A DNA stretch of 64,000 nt from Roseateles sp. (GCA_016790285.1 JAEUPJ010000061.1:22227-86226), one strand, 5' to 3'; numbered from the stretch's first letter, positions 27,630 to 36,740 are shown. Notes: generated from the letters alone by a model not told the origin. Translations and numbers: made by a program.

Positions 27630-29549
27630 TCAGGCCCCCCCGCCCAGGTAGGCCTCGATGACCTTCTCGTTGGCCTGCACCTCGGCGGGCAGCCCCTCGG
27701 CGATCTTCTGGCCGAAGTCCAGCACCGAGACGCGGTCGCACAGGCTCATGACGACGTCCATGTGGTGTTCGATGAGGATGACGGTGACGCCGGCGTCGCG
27801 GATCTTGCGGATGATCTCCAGCAGTTCCTTGATGTCCGGTGCGGTCAGGCCGGCGGCGGGCTCGTCCAGCAGCAGCAGCTGCGGGTCCAGGGCCAGCGCG
27901 CGGGCAATCTCCAGCAGCCGCTGCTTGCCGTAGGGCAGGTTGCGCGCCTCCTCGCTAGCGAGCTCGCCCAGGCCGACGAAGTCCAGCAGCGCATGCGCGC
28001 GGGCGCGCTGTTCGCGGTCCTCGCGCAGGTAGCGCGGCAGGTGCAGGGCGACGTCGAGCAGGTTGCTCTTGAAGCTGTGGTGCAGGCCCACGAGCACGTT
28101 CTGCAGCGCCGTCATCTCGCCGAAGAGCTGCACGTTCTGGAAGGTGCGCGCGATGCCCGACAACGCGATGTCCGACGACGTGCGGCCGTTGACCGTGCGC
28201 CCGGCGAACACCACCGAGCCGGCGGTCGGCTGGTAGATGCCGGTCAGCACGTTCATCATCGTGCTCTTGCCCGAGCCGTTGGGGCCAATGAGGCCGTGGA
28301 TGCTGCCGCGCTGCACGACGAGATCCACGTTGTTGAGCGCCTTGAGGCCGCCGAACTGCATCAGCACGCCGCTGGCCTTGAGCAGCTCGGCGTCGCCCTG
28401 GGTGCCCTGGGCATTCGCACGGGTGAGCGCGGCAGCGGCTGCGGTGGTGGTGTCGCGCTCCGTCTTGACCTTCAGGTTGAGCGCATTGCGCACGAAGCCG
28501 ACGATGCCGTCCTGCAGGTAGTAGACGACGAAGAGCGTGATGAGGCCGAAGATCGACAGGCGCCAGTCGGTCATGGTCTCGAGCTTGAACGACACGAGCG
28601 CCAGGCCGATGGTGCCCACGACCGGGATGGCCGCCGTCTGGCCGGTCATCTTGCCGCGCTTGAGGGCCACGCCCACGGAGACGGCCACGATGATCGCCAG
28701 CACCACGGCGCCGATGCGGAAGACCTGCAGGTCGTCCAGCAGCTTGGGCAGCATCACGATGATGGCCGCGCCGAGGATGGCGCCCGTGCGGGTCTTGCGG
28801 CCACCCATGATGATGGCCAGCAGGAACATCACCGTCAGCTCGAAGTTGTAGGTGTTGGGGCTGATGTACTGCTCGGAGTAGGCGTAGAGCGACCCTGCCA
28901 GGCCGGCGAGTGCGGCCGAGATGACGAAGGCGTAGACCTTGTAGCGGTAGACCGACACGCCCATGCAGTCCGACGCGACCGGGCTGCCGCGCAGGGCCTC
29001 GAAGGCGCGGCCGAGCTGCGAGTGCAGCACGCGGTGCACGAAGATCAGCGACGCGACCAGGCACGCCATGACAACCCAGTAGAACTCGGTCTCGTCGAGC
29101 TGGTGGCCGAAGAGTGTCGGCTTGGTCAGCGTGATGCCCATCGGGCCTTCCGTCAGGAAGGTCATCTCGTTGATGAGGATCTGGATGATCGTGCCGAAGG
29201 CCAGCGTGACCATGGCGAGGTAAGGCCCCGTCACGCGCAGCGCGGGCAGCGCCAGCATCGCGCCGAACACGGCCGCGACCGCGATGGCCGCAGGCAGCGT
29301 GGCGTAGACCGGCGCATCGAGCTTGAGGATGAGCACGCCCGCCGTGTAGGCGCCGATGCCGAAGAGACCCGCGTGGCCGAGCGACACCTGGCCCGTGTAG
29401 CCCACCACGATGTCCAGGCCGAAGAGCACGATCGCGTAGATCATGATCGTCTCGACCAGGTGGATGTAGTACGGGTTGCCGGAGACGAGGGGGAAGGCGG
29501 CGAGCGCCGCGATGGCAAGCAGGCCGAGAGCGATTTTCTTGAGATTCAC
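27630..29549 (-). CDS. Fused LivM permease and LivG ATPase of the branched-chain amino acid transporter
   Basis: One 639-residue ORF joins two usual subunits. Residues about 1-350 form a LivM-type permease with about ten membrane helices (GYTGQVSLGHAGLFGIGAY near residue 50). Residues about 390-639 form the LivG ATPase (GPNGSGKSTMMNVLTG, NLPYGKQRLLEIARAL, LLLDEPAAGL, HHMDVVM). The start is GTG at 29549, with AGGAAGG about 8 nt upstream. Earlier in-frame codons run through livH and are rejected. Such fusions occur in Burkholderiales and keep a fixed permease:ATPase ratio. Confidence 0.92.
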   Translation of the reverse strand: MNLKKIALGLLAIAALAAFPLVSGNPYYIHLVETIMIYAIVLFGLDIVVGYTGQVSLGHAGLFGIGAYTAGVLILKLDAPVYATLPAAIAVAAVFGAMLALPALRVTGPYLAMVTLAFGTIIQILINEMTFLTEGPMGITLTKPTLFGHQLDETEFYWVVMACLVASLIFVHRVLHSQLGRAFEALRGSPVASDCMGVSVYRYKVYAFVISAALAGLAGSLYAYSEQYISPNTYNFELTVMFLLAIIMGGRKTRTGAILGAAIIVMLPKLLDDLQVFRIGAVVLAIIVAVSVGVALKRGKMTGQTAAIPVVGTIGLALVSFKLETMTDWRLSIFGLITLFVVYYLQDGIVGFVRNALNLKVKTERDTTTAAAAALTRANAQGTQGDAELLKASGVLMQFGGLKALNNVDLVVQRGSIHGLIGPNGSGKSTMMNVLTGIYQPTAGSVVFAGRTVNGRTSSDIALSGIARTFQNVQLFGEMTALQNVLVGLHHSFKSNLLDVALHLPRYLREDREQRARAHALLDFVGLGELASEEARNLPYGKQRLLEIARALALDPQLLLLDEPAAGLTAPDIKELLEIIRKIRDAGVTVILIEHHMDVVMSLCDRVSVLDFGQKIAEGLPAEVQANEKVIEAYLGGGA

Positions 29550-29563
29550 GTGTCGTGCCTTCC

Positions 29564-30439
29564 TCAGACCTTCTTGATGGCGGTCTTGCCGAACAGGCCG
29601 GCTGGCTTCACGGCCAGCACGATCAGCAGCAGCACGAGGCCGGGCACGTCCTTGTAGCCGGTGGACAGGTAGAAGCCCGTCGTCGTCTCGGCCACGCCCA
29701 GGATGATGCCGCCCACGATGATGCCCATGCCGCTGGTCAAGCCGCCAATGATGGCGACCGCGAAGGCCTTCAGGCCCAGCACCGCGCCCATGGTGGCGCC
29801 GGTCAGCGTCAGCGGCGCGATCAGCACGCCGGCGAACGACGCCGTCAGCGACGACAGCGCGTAGCTGAACGTGATGACGAGGCCCGTGTTGATGCCCATG
29901 AGCTTGGCGGCGTCGCGGTCGTTGAAGGTCGCGACCACCGCCTTGCCGTAGATGCTCTTGCGGTTGAAGAGCTCCACGGCCAGCATCATGCCGACCGCGC
30001 CGACGATGACGAGGATCTCCATCGGCAGCACGTTGGCGCCGAGGAACTTCATCGGCGCCTCGGGCAGCGGCGAGGGGAACTTCAGGTCGTCCCGCCCCCA
30101 GACGTTCTCGGCCACGTTCTTGAAGATGATGCCCAGCGCGATGGTGGACATGATCCAGCCGAACTCGCTCTTCATCTTGATCGCTGGCCGCACGCCGATG
30201 CGCTCCACCACGGCGCCCTGGAAGGCCCCGAAGAGACACACGAGCGGGATCATCAGCCAGTAGTTCACGCCCCACCCGACAAGGGTCAGGCCCACCAGCG
30301 CCCCGAGCATCAGCGCGTCACCCTGACCGAAGTTCAGGGTGTCGCTGGTGGCGAAGGTGAGCTGGTAGCCAAAGGCGATGACGGCGTAGATCATGCCCAG
30401 CGCAATACCGCTGAACACGAGCTGGGTCAGGATTTCCAT
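29564..30439 (-). CDS. livH: Branched-chain amino acid ABC transporter permease LivH
   Basis: A 291-residue inner-membrane permease with about eight helices. Typical LivH segments are SGIALGMIYAVIAFGYQLTF, TLNFGQGDALMLGA and GLKAFAVAIIGGLTSGMG. It forms the transmembrane channel with the LivM part of the next gene, which starts 14 bp further on. A hairpin with a U-tract lies upstream of it (30453-30491), between livK and livH. Confidence 0.95.
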   Translation of the reverse strand: MEILTQLVFSGIALGMIYAVIAFGYQLTFATSDTLNFGQGDALMLGALVGLTLVGWGVNYWLMIPLVCLFGAFQGAVVERIGVRPAIKMKSEFGWIMSTIALGIIFKNVAENVWGRDDLKFPSPLPEAPMKFLGANVLPMEILVIVGAVGMMLAVELFNRKSIYGKAVVATFNDRDAAKLMGINTGLVITFSYALSSLTASFAGVLIAPLTLTGATMGAVLGLKAFAVAIIGGLTSGMGIIVGGIILGVAETTTGFYLSTGYKDVPGLVLLLIVLAVKPAGLFGKTAIKKV

Positions 30440-30452
30440 CAGTCGTTCCCGT

Positions 30453-30491
30453 CAAAAAACACAAGGGCGGGGTCGCGAAAGCGCCCCGCCC
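30453..30491 (-). terminator. Intrinsic terminator/attenuator between livK and livH
   Basis: Arms GGGCGGGG and CCCCGCCC at 30465-30491 frame a loop that can itself pair. On the minus strand they are followed by TTGTGTTTTTTG (30453-30463). This is a rho-independent terminator shape placed after the binding-protein gene and before the permease. It would let livK be made in excess over membrane subunits, with partial read-through for the rest. Confidence 0.7.
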
Positions 30492-30560
30492 GACCCGTCC
30501 AGCGGCTGCCGTGGATCCGGCTCCGCCGGGGGCCGGCGCGGCCGGTAGGGGTGGGCGCCT

Positions 30561-31790
30561 TTATTGGCGTTTCTTTTGCTCGAGGGCCCCCTTGGCATTC
30601 ACGTCCTTGACGCGCACCTCGGAGGCCTTCTTGAAGTCTTCCGGGTAGGCGTACACGACGCGCTGGCCCTTGACCTCGCCCATGACCGGGATGTTGGCCG
30701 TGATGGCTTCGTGGTCGGTCTTGGAGAAGGGCTTGTTGTAGGTCGTGACGACACCTTCGACCGGGGTCTTCAGGTCTTCCAGCGCGGCCTTGATCTTGGG
30801 GCCTTCGGTGGAGCCGGCCTGCTTGATGGCGGCGGCCAGCAGGTAGACCGAGTCGTAGCCTTGCGCGGCGGACACCGGCGAGTCGATGCGCGAGTTCTTG
30901 GGGTTGAACGTGCGCAGGTAGTTGATGATGAAGCCCTGGCGCTTGGGCGTCGTGGGCTCCTGGATGAAGGTCTGCGGCATGCGCGCGCCTTCGCCGCCCG
31001 GGCCGGCGTTGTCGATGTAGTTGGCCATGGACAGGGTCCAGGAGCCGATCATCGGCACCTTCCAGCCGAGCTTGGTCATGCCGTTGGCGATCTGGGCGAG
31101 CTCCGGGCCGATGGCGTAGGTCAGGATGGCCTCGGCGCCGGCTTCCTTGGCCTTGAGCAGCTGGGGCGTCATGTCGACGTCCTTGATGTTGAACTTCTCC
31201 ACCGCCACCGGCGTGATGTTCTTCAGCTTGAGCGCCGCTTCGAGGTCGGCGCGGCCGAGCTGGCCGTAGTTGGTGCTGTCGGCCAGGATGGCGACCTTCT
31301 TGAAGCCGCGCTTGCCGACGGCCTCCTCCACGATCATGGGCGCCTGGATGGAGTCGTGCGCCGCGTTGCGGAAGATGTAGTTCTCGGGCTGGCTCTCGAA
31401 CTGCTTGGTGATGATGGAGCCGGTGGCCACGTTGTTCATCACCGGGATCTTGGCTTCCTGGTAGAAGCGCTGGGAGGCCAGGGCCACGCCGGTGTTGATG
31501 TAGCCGACGGTGGCGGCGACCTTTTCCTTGTTGATGAGCTCCTGGGCGATCTGCACGCCGCGCTCGTTCTTGGCCTCGTCGTCACGCTCGACGAGCTGGA
31601 TCTGGCGGCCGAGCACGCCGCCGGCCTTGTTGATCTCTTCGGCCGCCAGGCGCACGCCGTCGCGCATGCTCACGCCCATCGACGACGAGCCGCCCGTGAA
31701 GGGCCCCGCCACGCCGATCTTGATCGGGTCGGCCGCGTGGGCGCCCACTGCAAAAACCGCTGCAGCCACGGCTGTCCAAACCTGCTTCAT
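30561..31790 (-). CDS. livK: Branched-chain amino acid ABC transporter substrate-binding protein
   Basis: A 409-residue periplasmic binding protein. The signal peptide MKQVWTAVAAAVFAVGAHA is followed by ADPIKIGVAGPFTGGSSSMG, the start of a LivJ/LivK-type Venus-flytrap fold. RLAAEEINKAGGVLG and VGYINTGVAL are further family marks. It captures the amino acid in the periplasm. The ATG at 31790 has GGAGACGAGG just upstream; the longer reading lacks a signal peptide at its end. The ligand cannot be fixed from the sequence. Confidence 0.93.
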   Translation of the reverse strand: MKQVWTAVAAAVFAVGAHAADPIKIGVAGPFTGGSSSMGVSMRDGVRLAAEEINKAGGVLGRQIQLVERDDEAKNERGVQIAQELINKEKVAATVGYINTGVALASQRFYQEAKIPVMNNVATGSIITKQFESQPENYIFRNAAHDSIQAPMIVEEAVGKRGFKKVAILADSTNYGQLGRADLEAALKLKNITPVAVEKFNIKDVDMTPQLLKAKEAGAEAILTYAIGPELAQIANGMTKLGWKVPMIGSWTLSMANYIDNAGPGGEGARMPQTFIQEPTTPKRQGFIINYLRTFNPKNSRIDSPVSAAQGYDSVYLLAAAIKQAGSTEGPKIKAALEDLKTPVEGVVTTYNKPFSKTDHEAITANIPVMGEVKGQRVVYAYPEDFKKASEVRVKDVNAKGALEQKKRQ

Positions 31791-31935
31791 CGTTGCCTCG
31801 TCTCCGTTATGCGATCTACCCGGCGGCAATGCCGGGGCCGATTGCATACGATGCCAGAGCGGCAACGACTTTGGGATATGGAAACCCGGGAGAAACCGAA
31901 AGCCCGGGGCTTCAGTTAGCTGTCAGGGTTGGCGT

Positions 31936-33144
31936 TTAGGGAGCCGGCTCGGGCGCCACTTCCAGGGCCTCGTGCAGCAGGCGGCCGAGCTTCTCGACGC
32001 CCTCCTTGATGAGCCCCGGCGTCAACGTCACGAACGACAGGCGCAGCGTGCGCGCATCAGGCTGGTGCGCGTAGAAGGCCGAGCCGGGGACGTAGGCGAT
32101 GCCGGCGTCCACGGCCTGCGGCAGCAGCGCCATGGCGTCCAGGCCAGCCGGCAGGCGGATCCAGAAGAACATGCCGCCCTGCGGGCTCTGCCACTCGCAG
32201 CCCGGCGGCAGGAACTCGCGCAGCGCCTCGGCCATGGCGTCGCGGTTGGCCTTGTACAGCGCGCGGATGGACGGGATGTGGTTGTCCAGGAAGCCGTTGC
32301 GGATGACCTCGTGCACCACGCGCTGGTTGAAGCCCGGCGTGTGCAGGTCGGCCGCCTGCTTGGCCTGCAGCAGCTTCGGGTAGAGCTCCGGCGGGGCAAT
32401 GAGATAACCCAGGCGGAAGCCCGGCGTCAGCACCTTGGAGAACGACCCCAGGTAGAGCGAGCCCTCCGGCCACAGGCTGGACAGCGACGCCGGCGGCGGC
32501 TCGTCGAACCACAGGTCGCCGTAGGGGTTGTCCTCGACGATGGGCACGCCCGCACGGCGCGAGGCCTCCACCACTTCGGCGCGGCGCTGGGCCCCCATCA
32601 CGCGGCCGGTGGGGTTCTGGTAGTTGGGCAGCAGGTAGCTGAAGCGGGTGCCCGGCGCGTCGTGCGGCAGTGCAGCAATGGCGCTGGGCAGCGGCCCCTC
32701 GCTGTCGCTGGCCAGGCTCGCGAAGATCGGCTCGAAGGGCGTGAAGGCCTGCAGCGCGCCAAGGTACGTGGGCGTCTCCACCGCCACCGGGGCACCGGCG
32801 TCACACAGGATCTTGCCCACCAGGTCCAGCCCCTGCTGGGAGCCGCTGGTGATGAGCACCTGGTCGGGCTTGACGTCCATGCCCAGCGTGGCGACGCGGG
32901 CGGCGACCCACTCGCGCAGCGGCGCGAAGCCCTCGCTGGCGGCGTACTGCAGCGCCTCGCGCGGGGCCTGGCTCAGCACGCGGTCGCAGGCGGCCTTGAG
33001 CGCGTCGACCGGGAAGGTGTCCGCGCTCGGCAGGCCACCGGCCATGGACAGGATGCCCGGCTTCTCGGTGACCTTGAGGATCTCGCGAATGATGGAAGGG
33101 TTCATGCGCGCCGCGCGGCGGGCCTGGGTCCAGACGGTGGTCAT
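31936..33144 (-). CDS. PLP-dependent aminotransferase, class I/II (2-aminoadipate aminotransferase-like)
   Basis: A 402-residue fold-type I aminotransferase with the PLP lysine at Lys237 (GSFSKVLTPGFRLGY), the NYQNPTG motif at 174-180 and EDNPYGDLWF around 204. The pattern is that of the LysN/2-aminoadipate and multi-substrate aminotransferase group, without an N-terminal DNA-binding domain. It follows the racemase gene by 28 bp and ends before a small hairpin that precedes livK. The amino donor and acceptor are not defined; the neighbourhood suggests amino-acid turnover. Confidence 0.9.
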   Translation of the reverse strand: MTTVWTQARRAARMNPSIIREILKVTEKPGILSMAGGLPSADTFPVDALKAACDRVLSQAPREALQYAASEGFAPLREWVAARVATLGMDVKPDQVLITSGSQQGLDLVGKILCDAGAPVAVETPTYLGALQAFTPFEPIFASLASDSEGPLPSAIAALPHDAPGTRFSYLLPNYQNPTGRVMGAQRRAEVVEASRRAGVPIVEDNPYGDLWFDEPPPASLSSLWPEGSLYLGSFSKVLTPGFRLGYLIAPPELYPKLLQAKQAADLHTPGFNQRVVHEVIRNGFLDNHIPSIRALYKANRDAMAEALREFLPPGCEWQSPQGGMFFWIRLPAGLDAMALLPQAVDAGIAYVPGSAFYAHQPDARTLRLSFVTLTPGLIKEGVEKLGRLLHEALEVAPEPAP

Positions 33145-33172
33145 GTTCGGGTTACGTGTGATTTCAAAGGGG

Positions 33173-33868
33173 TCAGCCTAGCATCCACCGGACGGCGGCG
33201 CGGGCCTGCAAATCGGTGGAGTCGAACAACGGCAGCGCGGCGGGCGAGCCGGCAGGCAGCAAAAGCCCCAGTTCGGTGCAGCCCAGGATGGCCGCCTGCG
33301 CCCCGCGCGCGGCCAGCTGCGCCACATCCTCGCGCAGCCGCTCGCGCGAGGCGGGCTCGAAGCGGCCACGGCAGAGCTCCTCGTAGATCAGCCGGTGCAC
33401 CTCGGCACGGCCGGCTTCGTCGGGCGTGATGACCTCGATGCCGTGGCGCTCCCACATGCGCTCGCGGTAGAAGCCCTGCTCCATCGTGAAGCGGGTGGCC
33501 AGCAGGCCCGCGCGCTTCACGCCGGCCGCGCGCAGGGCGTCGGCGGTGGCGTCCACGATGTGCAGCACGGGCAGGCCAGCGGCCTGCTCGACCTCCGTGG
33601 CGACGAGGTGCATCGTGTTGGTCGCGATGACCAGCGCCTCGGCGCCCGCACGGCGCAGGCCGGCCGCGGCATCGCCCAGCACGCGCGCGGCGCCCGCCCA
33701 GTCACCCGCGGCCTGCAGGGCGGCGATCGGGGCGAAGTCCACGCTGTGCAGCACGAGTTGCGCGCTGTGCAGCCCGCCGAGCTGGGCCGCCACCCCGCGG
33801 TTGATGAGGGCGTAGAGGTGCTGGGTCGAGGCCCAGCTCATGCCGCCCAGGATGCCGAGCGTCTTCAT
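33173..33868 (-). CDS. Aspartate/glutamate racemase-family protein (YgeA type)
   Basis: A 231-residue two-domain racemase. The family start MKTLGILGGMSW is clear. The first catalytic position is Thr83 (IATNTMH) instead of Cys, and the second is Cys197 (LGCTELGLLL), exactly the Thr/Cys pair of the broad-specificity E. coli YgeA type. It would interconvert L- and D-amino acids slowly or with unusual substrates. Its ATG overlaps the DUF2917 gene stop (ATGA). Confidence 0.9.
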   Translation of the reverse strand: MKTLGILGGMSWASTQHLYALINRGVAAQLGGLHSAQLVLHSVDFAPIAALQAAGDWAGAARVLGDAAAGLRRAGAEALVIATNTMHLVATEVEQAAGLPVLHIVDATADALRAAGVKRAGLLATRFTMEQGFYRERMWERHGIEVITPDEAGRAEVHRLIYEELCRGRFEPASRERLREDVAQLAARGAQAAILGCTELGLLLPAGSPAALPLFDSTDLQARAAVRWMLG

Positions 33869-34161
33869 GCCTGCGGCACCAGCGTGAATCGCCCGGTGCG
33901 TGGCACGGCGGCGCGCGCGGGTTGGCGCGGCGCGGGCTGCAGCAGCTGGAAGGCGGCCTCGGGCCAGGCCTCCACGACCGCGGGTTGCCCGGCGGCCAGC
34001 GTCAGGCCCTGGCCGGCGGCGAGCCAGTGGTCGTGCGGACTGCCGGCCACCGTCAGCCAGAGCCGGCCCGTGGTGACGACGAGGCGCCGCGGCATGCGGG
34101 CCGCCGCCAGCGTGAGCGCCTGACCCGGCCCGAGCCGGGTGGTGAAGTGATAGTCTTGCAT
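33865..34161 (-). CDS. DUF2917-domain protein
   Basis: A 98-residue cupin-like beta protein with the DUF2917 core GRLWLTVAGSPHDHWLAAGQ. Function is unknown; such proteins are common as short orphans in Burkholderiales. It stands 10 bp after the EamA gene and overlaps the racemase start by 4 bp, so it belongs to the amino-acid operon read from the divergent promoter at about 35.1 kb. The ATG at 34161 is chosen because the domain begins a few residues later. Confidence 0.75.
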   Translation of the reverse strand: MQDYHFTTRLGPGQALTLAAARMPRRLVVTTGRLWLTVAGSPHDHWLAAGQGLTLAAGQPAVVEAWPEAAFQLLQPAPRQPARAAVPRTGRFTLVPQA

Positions 34162-34171
34162 GGCGCCTCCT

Positions 34172-35095
34172 TCAGTGCACCGGTTGCCGCTTGCCCAGCC
34201 ACACGACCGCAAGCACGGCGGCGGCGAAGGCGACGGTCATCGCGTCCAGCCGCTCTCCCAGCAGGGGCACGGCGAACAGCATGGACAGGAAGGGCTGCAG
34301 CACCTGCACCTGGCTCACGCGCAGCGTGCCGCCCAGGGCCAGGCCCCGGTACCAGGCGAAGAAGCCGATCCACATCGAAAACAGCGACACATAGGCAAAG
34401 CCCGCCCAGGCCGACGCCGCCACCGGCAGGCGCGGCCACGTCAGCACCGCCAGCGGCGCGGTGAGCGGCAGGCTGATGACGAGCACCCAGCAGATGACCT
34501 GCTCGGCCGTGAGCCCGGCGGACAGCCGCGCGCCGCTCACATAACCCGCCGAGGCGCAGACCACCGCCGCCAGCAGCAGGCCGTCCGCCGCCTCCAGGCC
34601 GCCGGCTCCGCGCCAGGCGGCAAAGCCGATCACGAGCGCCAGGCCGGCGACGGCGCAAGCCCAGAACCCCGCGCTCGGCCGCTGGCGCAGCACCAGCGCC
34701 GCGATGACGGCCGTGGCCAGCGGCAGCACGCCCGACACGACCGAGGCGTGCACGGCGTCCACCTGCCGCACGGCCAGGCCCAGCAGCAGCGGCCAGCCGA
34801 AGACGACGCCCGCGGCCGTGAAGGCCAGCAGCCGCCACTCACCGCCGCGGGGCCGCCGTGCGCCGGTCGCCCACAGGTATGCCAGCGACAGCACGCCCGC
34901 CACCGCGGCGCGGCCGAAGGCGACGAAGCCCGGGTCGAGCTGGGGCGCCTGGGCGCTGCCGCCGGCCAGGCGCGTCATGGGAATGCTCAGCGCGAACATC
35001 AGCACGCCGGCCAGGCCCAGGGCCATGCCCCGGCTCACGTCCGCCTTGGTGGCGGCAGGGGCGGCGGCAGTGGGGGCGGTGGACAGCGCAGGCAT
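34172..35095 (-). CDS. EamA-family (DMT superfamily) exporter
   Basis: A 307-residue inner-membrane protein with ten predicted helices in two EamA repeats. The family's C-terminal signature is QVLQPFLSMLFAVPLLGERL. Members export amino acids and metabolites (RhtA/YdcZ-like). It is the first gene of a minus-strand run with DUF2917, racemase and aminotransferase, and it is divergent from a MocR regulator 73 bp away. Export of an amino acid made or racemised by the downstream enzymes is a fair inference. Confidence 0.87.
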   Translation of the reverse strand: MPALSTAPTAAAPAATKADVSRGMALGLAGVLMFALSIPMTRLAGGSAQAPQLDPGFVAFGRAAVAGVLSLAYLWATGARRPRGGEWRLLAFTAAGVVFGWPLLLGLAVRQVDAVHASVVSGVLPLATAVIAALVLRQRPSAGFWACAVAGLALVIGFAAWRGAGGLEAADGLLLAAVVCASAGYVSGARLSAGLTAEQVICWVLVISLPLTAPLAVLTWPRLPVAASAWAGFAYVSLFSMWIGFFAWYRGLALGGTLRVSQVQVLQPFLSMLFAVPLLGERLDAMTVAFAAAVLAVVWLGKRQPVH

Positions 35096-35118
35096 GGGCC
35101 CAGTCTGCCGCCCACAAC

Positions 35119-35166
35119 CGATACAGAACCAGTACAGTCCGCGAGCCAGATCAACAATCTGTATCG
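35119..35166. promoter_or_regulatory. MocR-type operator repeats in the eamA/mocR divergent promoter
   Basis: The 73-bp divergent gap holds CGATACAG (35119-35126), GTACAG (35132-35137) and CTGTATCG (35159-35166). The first and last form a perfect 8-bp inverted repeat. The first two place ATACAG/GTACAG as direct repeats 11 bp apart, about one helical turn. MocR proteins are known to bind direct and inverted repeats in such gaps, so these are the likely sites for autoregulation and control of the exporter operon. Confidence 0.6.
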
Positions 35167-35168
35167 CC

Positions 35169-36605
35169 ATGCCTCCCGGTACACATCCCCCGCTGCTGCG
35201 CGGCGCCAGCCTTCCGCTGGCCGGCCAACTGGCCGAGCGCTATGCGCAGCGCATCCGCGAGCGGCTGCTGCTGCCCGGCGCCCGCCTGCCCTCGGTGCGC
35301 GACTGCGCGCGCCAGAACGGCGTGAGCCCGCACACGGTCGTCGCCGCCTACGACCAGCTCCAGGCCGCCGGCCTGCTGGAGGCGCGCAGCCAGCGGGGCT
35401 TCTTCGTGCGCGAGAGCCGGCCGGCCGCGGTGCGGCCGGCCGCCCAACCCCTGCCGCGCCAGGCGCCGATGGACGCCACGGCCCTGATCCGCGGCATGTT
35501 CGAGGCCGACGCGGCGCGCTCCCCCGGCCTGGGTACCCTGCCCGGCGACTGGCTCGACGCGGCCCTGCTGCAATCTGCGCTGCGCCGGCTGAACACGGCC
35601 GACGCCCAGGGCGTGCAGGTCGGCTACGGCGACCCGAGCGGCGACCTGCGGCTGCGCACCGCCCTCGTGCAGCGCCTGGGCGACCTGGGCATCCACACGA
35701 GCCCCGCACAGCTGCTCACCACCCATGGCGCCACGCATGCCCTGGACCTCATCATCCGCACCCAGCTCCAGCCCGGGGACGCGGTGCTGATCGACGACCC
35801 GGGCTGGGCGGTCATGTTCGCGCGGCTCACGCAGGCGGGCATCCGGCTGCTGCCCGTACCGCGCGCCGGCCACGGCACGCCGGGGCCGGACCTCGACGTG
35901 CTCGCGGCGCTCGCCGCCGAGCACGCGCCGCGCGCCTACCTGACCGTGTCGGTGCTGCACAACCCCACCGGCCACAGCATCAACCTGGCCACGGCGCACC
36001 GGCTGCTGCGCCTGGCCGACGAGCACGACTTCTTCATCGTCGAGGACGACAGCTACGGCTTCCTCGCGCCCGAGCACCTGCCCCGCCTGGCGGCGCTGGA
36101 CGGCCTGCGACGCGTCACCTACGTGGCGGGCTTCTCCAAGGTGCTGACACCCGCCTGGCGCGTGGGCTACCTGGCCACCTCACCGGAGCGGCTGCACGCC
36201 CTGACCGACACCAAGCTGCTGGACGGGCTGACCAGCTCGCCCGTCATGGAGCGCGCCGTGGCGCTGTGCCTGGAGCAGGGCCGGCTGCGCCGCCACGCCC
36301 AGCGCCTGCGCGAGCGCCTGGCCACGGCCCGCCAGCGCGTGACGGCCCTGGCCAACCGCCAGGGCTTCGCCTGGGCGGCGCCGCCTGACGGCCTGTTCGG
36401 CTGGCTGGACGTGGGCGTGGACACCGAGCGCCTGGCGCAGCCACTGCTGGACGCCGGCTGGCTGACGGCGCCCGGCGCCCTCTTCAGCGCCACCCGGCGG
36501 CCCGGCTCGCTGATGCGCATCAACATGGCCACGTCCCAGGACCCGGCGTTCTGGCGCGCGCTGCGCGGCGCGGTCGACGCCCTCGCCGGCCGGGCTGCGC
36601 CCTGA
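35169..36605 (+). CDS. MocR/PdxR-type transcriptional regulator with aminotransferase-fold domain
   Basis: A 478-residue regulator. Residues about 10-80 are a GntR winged helix (LPSVRDCARQNGVSPHTV, GLLEARSQRGFFV). Residues about 115-478 are a fold-type I aminotransferase domain with PLP lysine Lys324 (GFSKVLTPAWRVGY) and HNPTGHS at 264-270. It would sense an amino acid or pyridoxal compound through PLP and control the divergent exporter-racemase-aminotransferase genes. The ATG at 35169 begins MPPGTHPPLLRG; longer readings enter the divergent promoter. Confidence 0.93.
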   Translation: MPPGTHPPLLRGASLPLAGQLAERYAQRIRERLLLPGARLPSVRDCARQNGVSPHTVVAAYDQLQAAGLLEARSQRGFFVRESRPAAVRPAAQPLPRQAPMDATALIRGMFEADAARSPGLGTLPGDWLDAALLQSALRRLNTADAQGVQVGYGDPSGDLRLRTALVQRLGDLGIHTSPAQLLTTHGATHALDLIIRTQLQPGDAVLIDDPGWAVMFARLTQAGIRLLPVPRAGHGTPGPDLDVLAALAAEHAPRAYLTVSVLHNPTGHSINLATAHRLLRLADEHDFFIVEDDSYGFLAPEHLPRLAALDGLRRVTYVAGFSKVLTPAWRVGYLATSPERLHALTDTKLLDGLTSSPVMERAVALCLEQGRLRRHAQRLRERLATARQRVTALANRQGFAWAAPPDGLFGWLDVGVDTERLAQPLLDAGWLTAPGALFSATRRPGSLMRINMATSQDPAFWRALRGAVDALAGRAAP

Positions 36606-36635
36606 AAAGGGGCGGCTGCAAGCGCCGCAGGCTGC

Positions 36636-36647
36636 GAGAAATTTCTC
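36636..36647. promoter_or_regulatory. Perfect 12-bp palindrome upstream of the receiver-domain gene
   Basis: GAGAAATTTCTC is a perfect AT-rich inverted repeat about 94 bp before the ATG at 36741 and 30 bp after the mocR stop. AT-rich palindromes are rare in this window. It could be an operator; the binding protein is unknown. Confidence 0.4.
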
Positions 36648-36740
36648 ATGCGGCGCGACCGGTGTCAGCCACCTGGAATATGGCGGCCCCACAATGCGTC
36701 CCGCCCGGCGCCGGCGCAGCCTGCGGCGCCCGCAGTGCCC

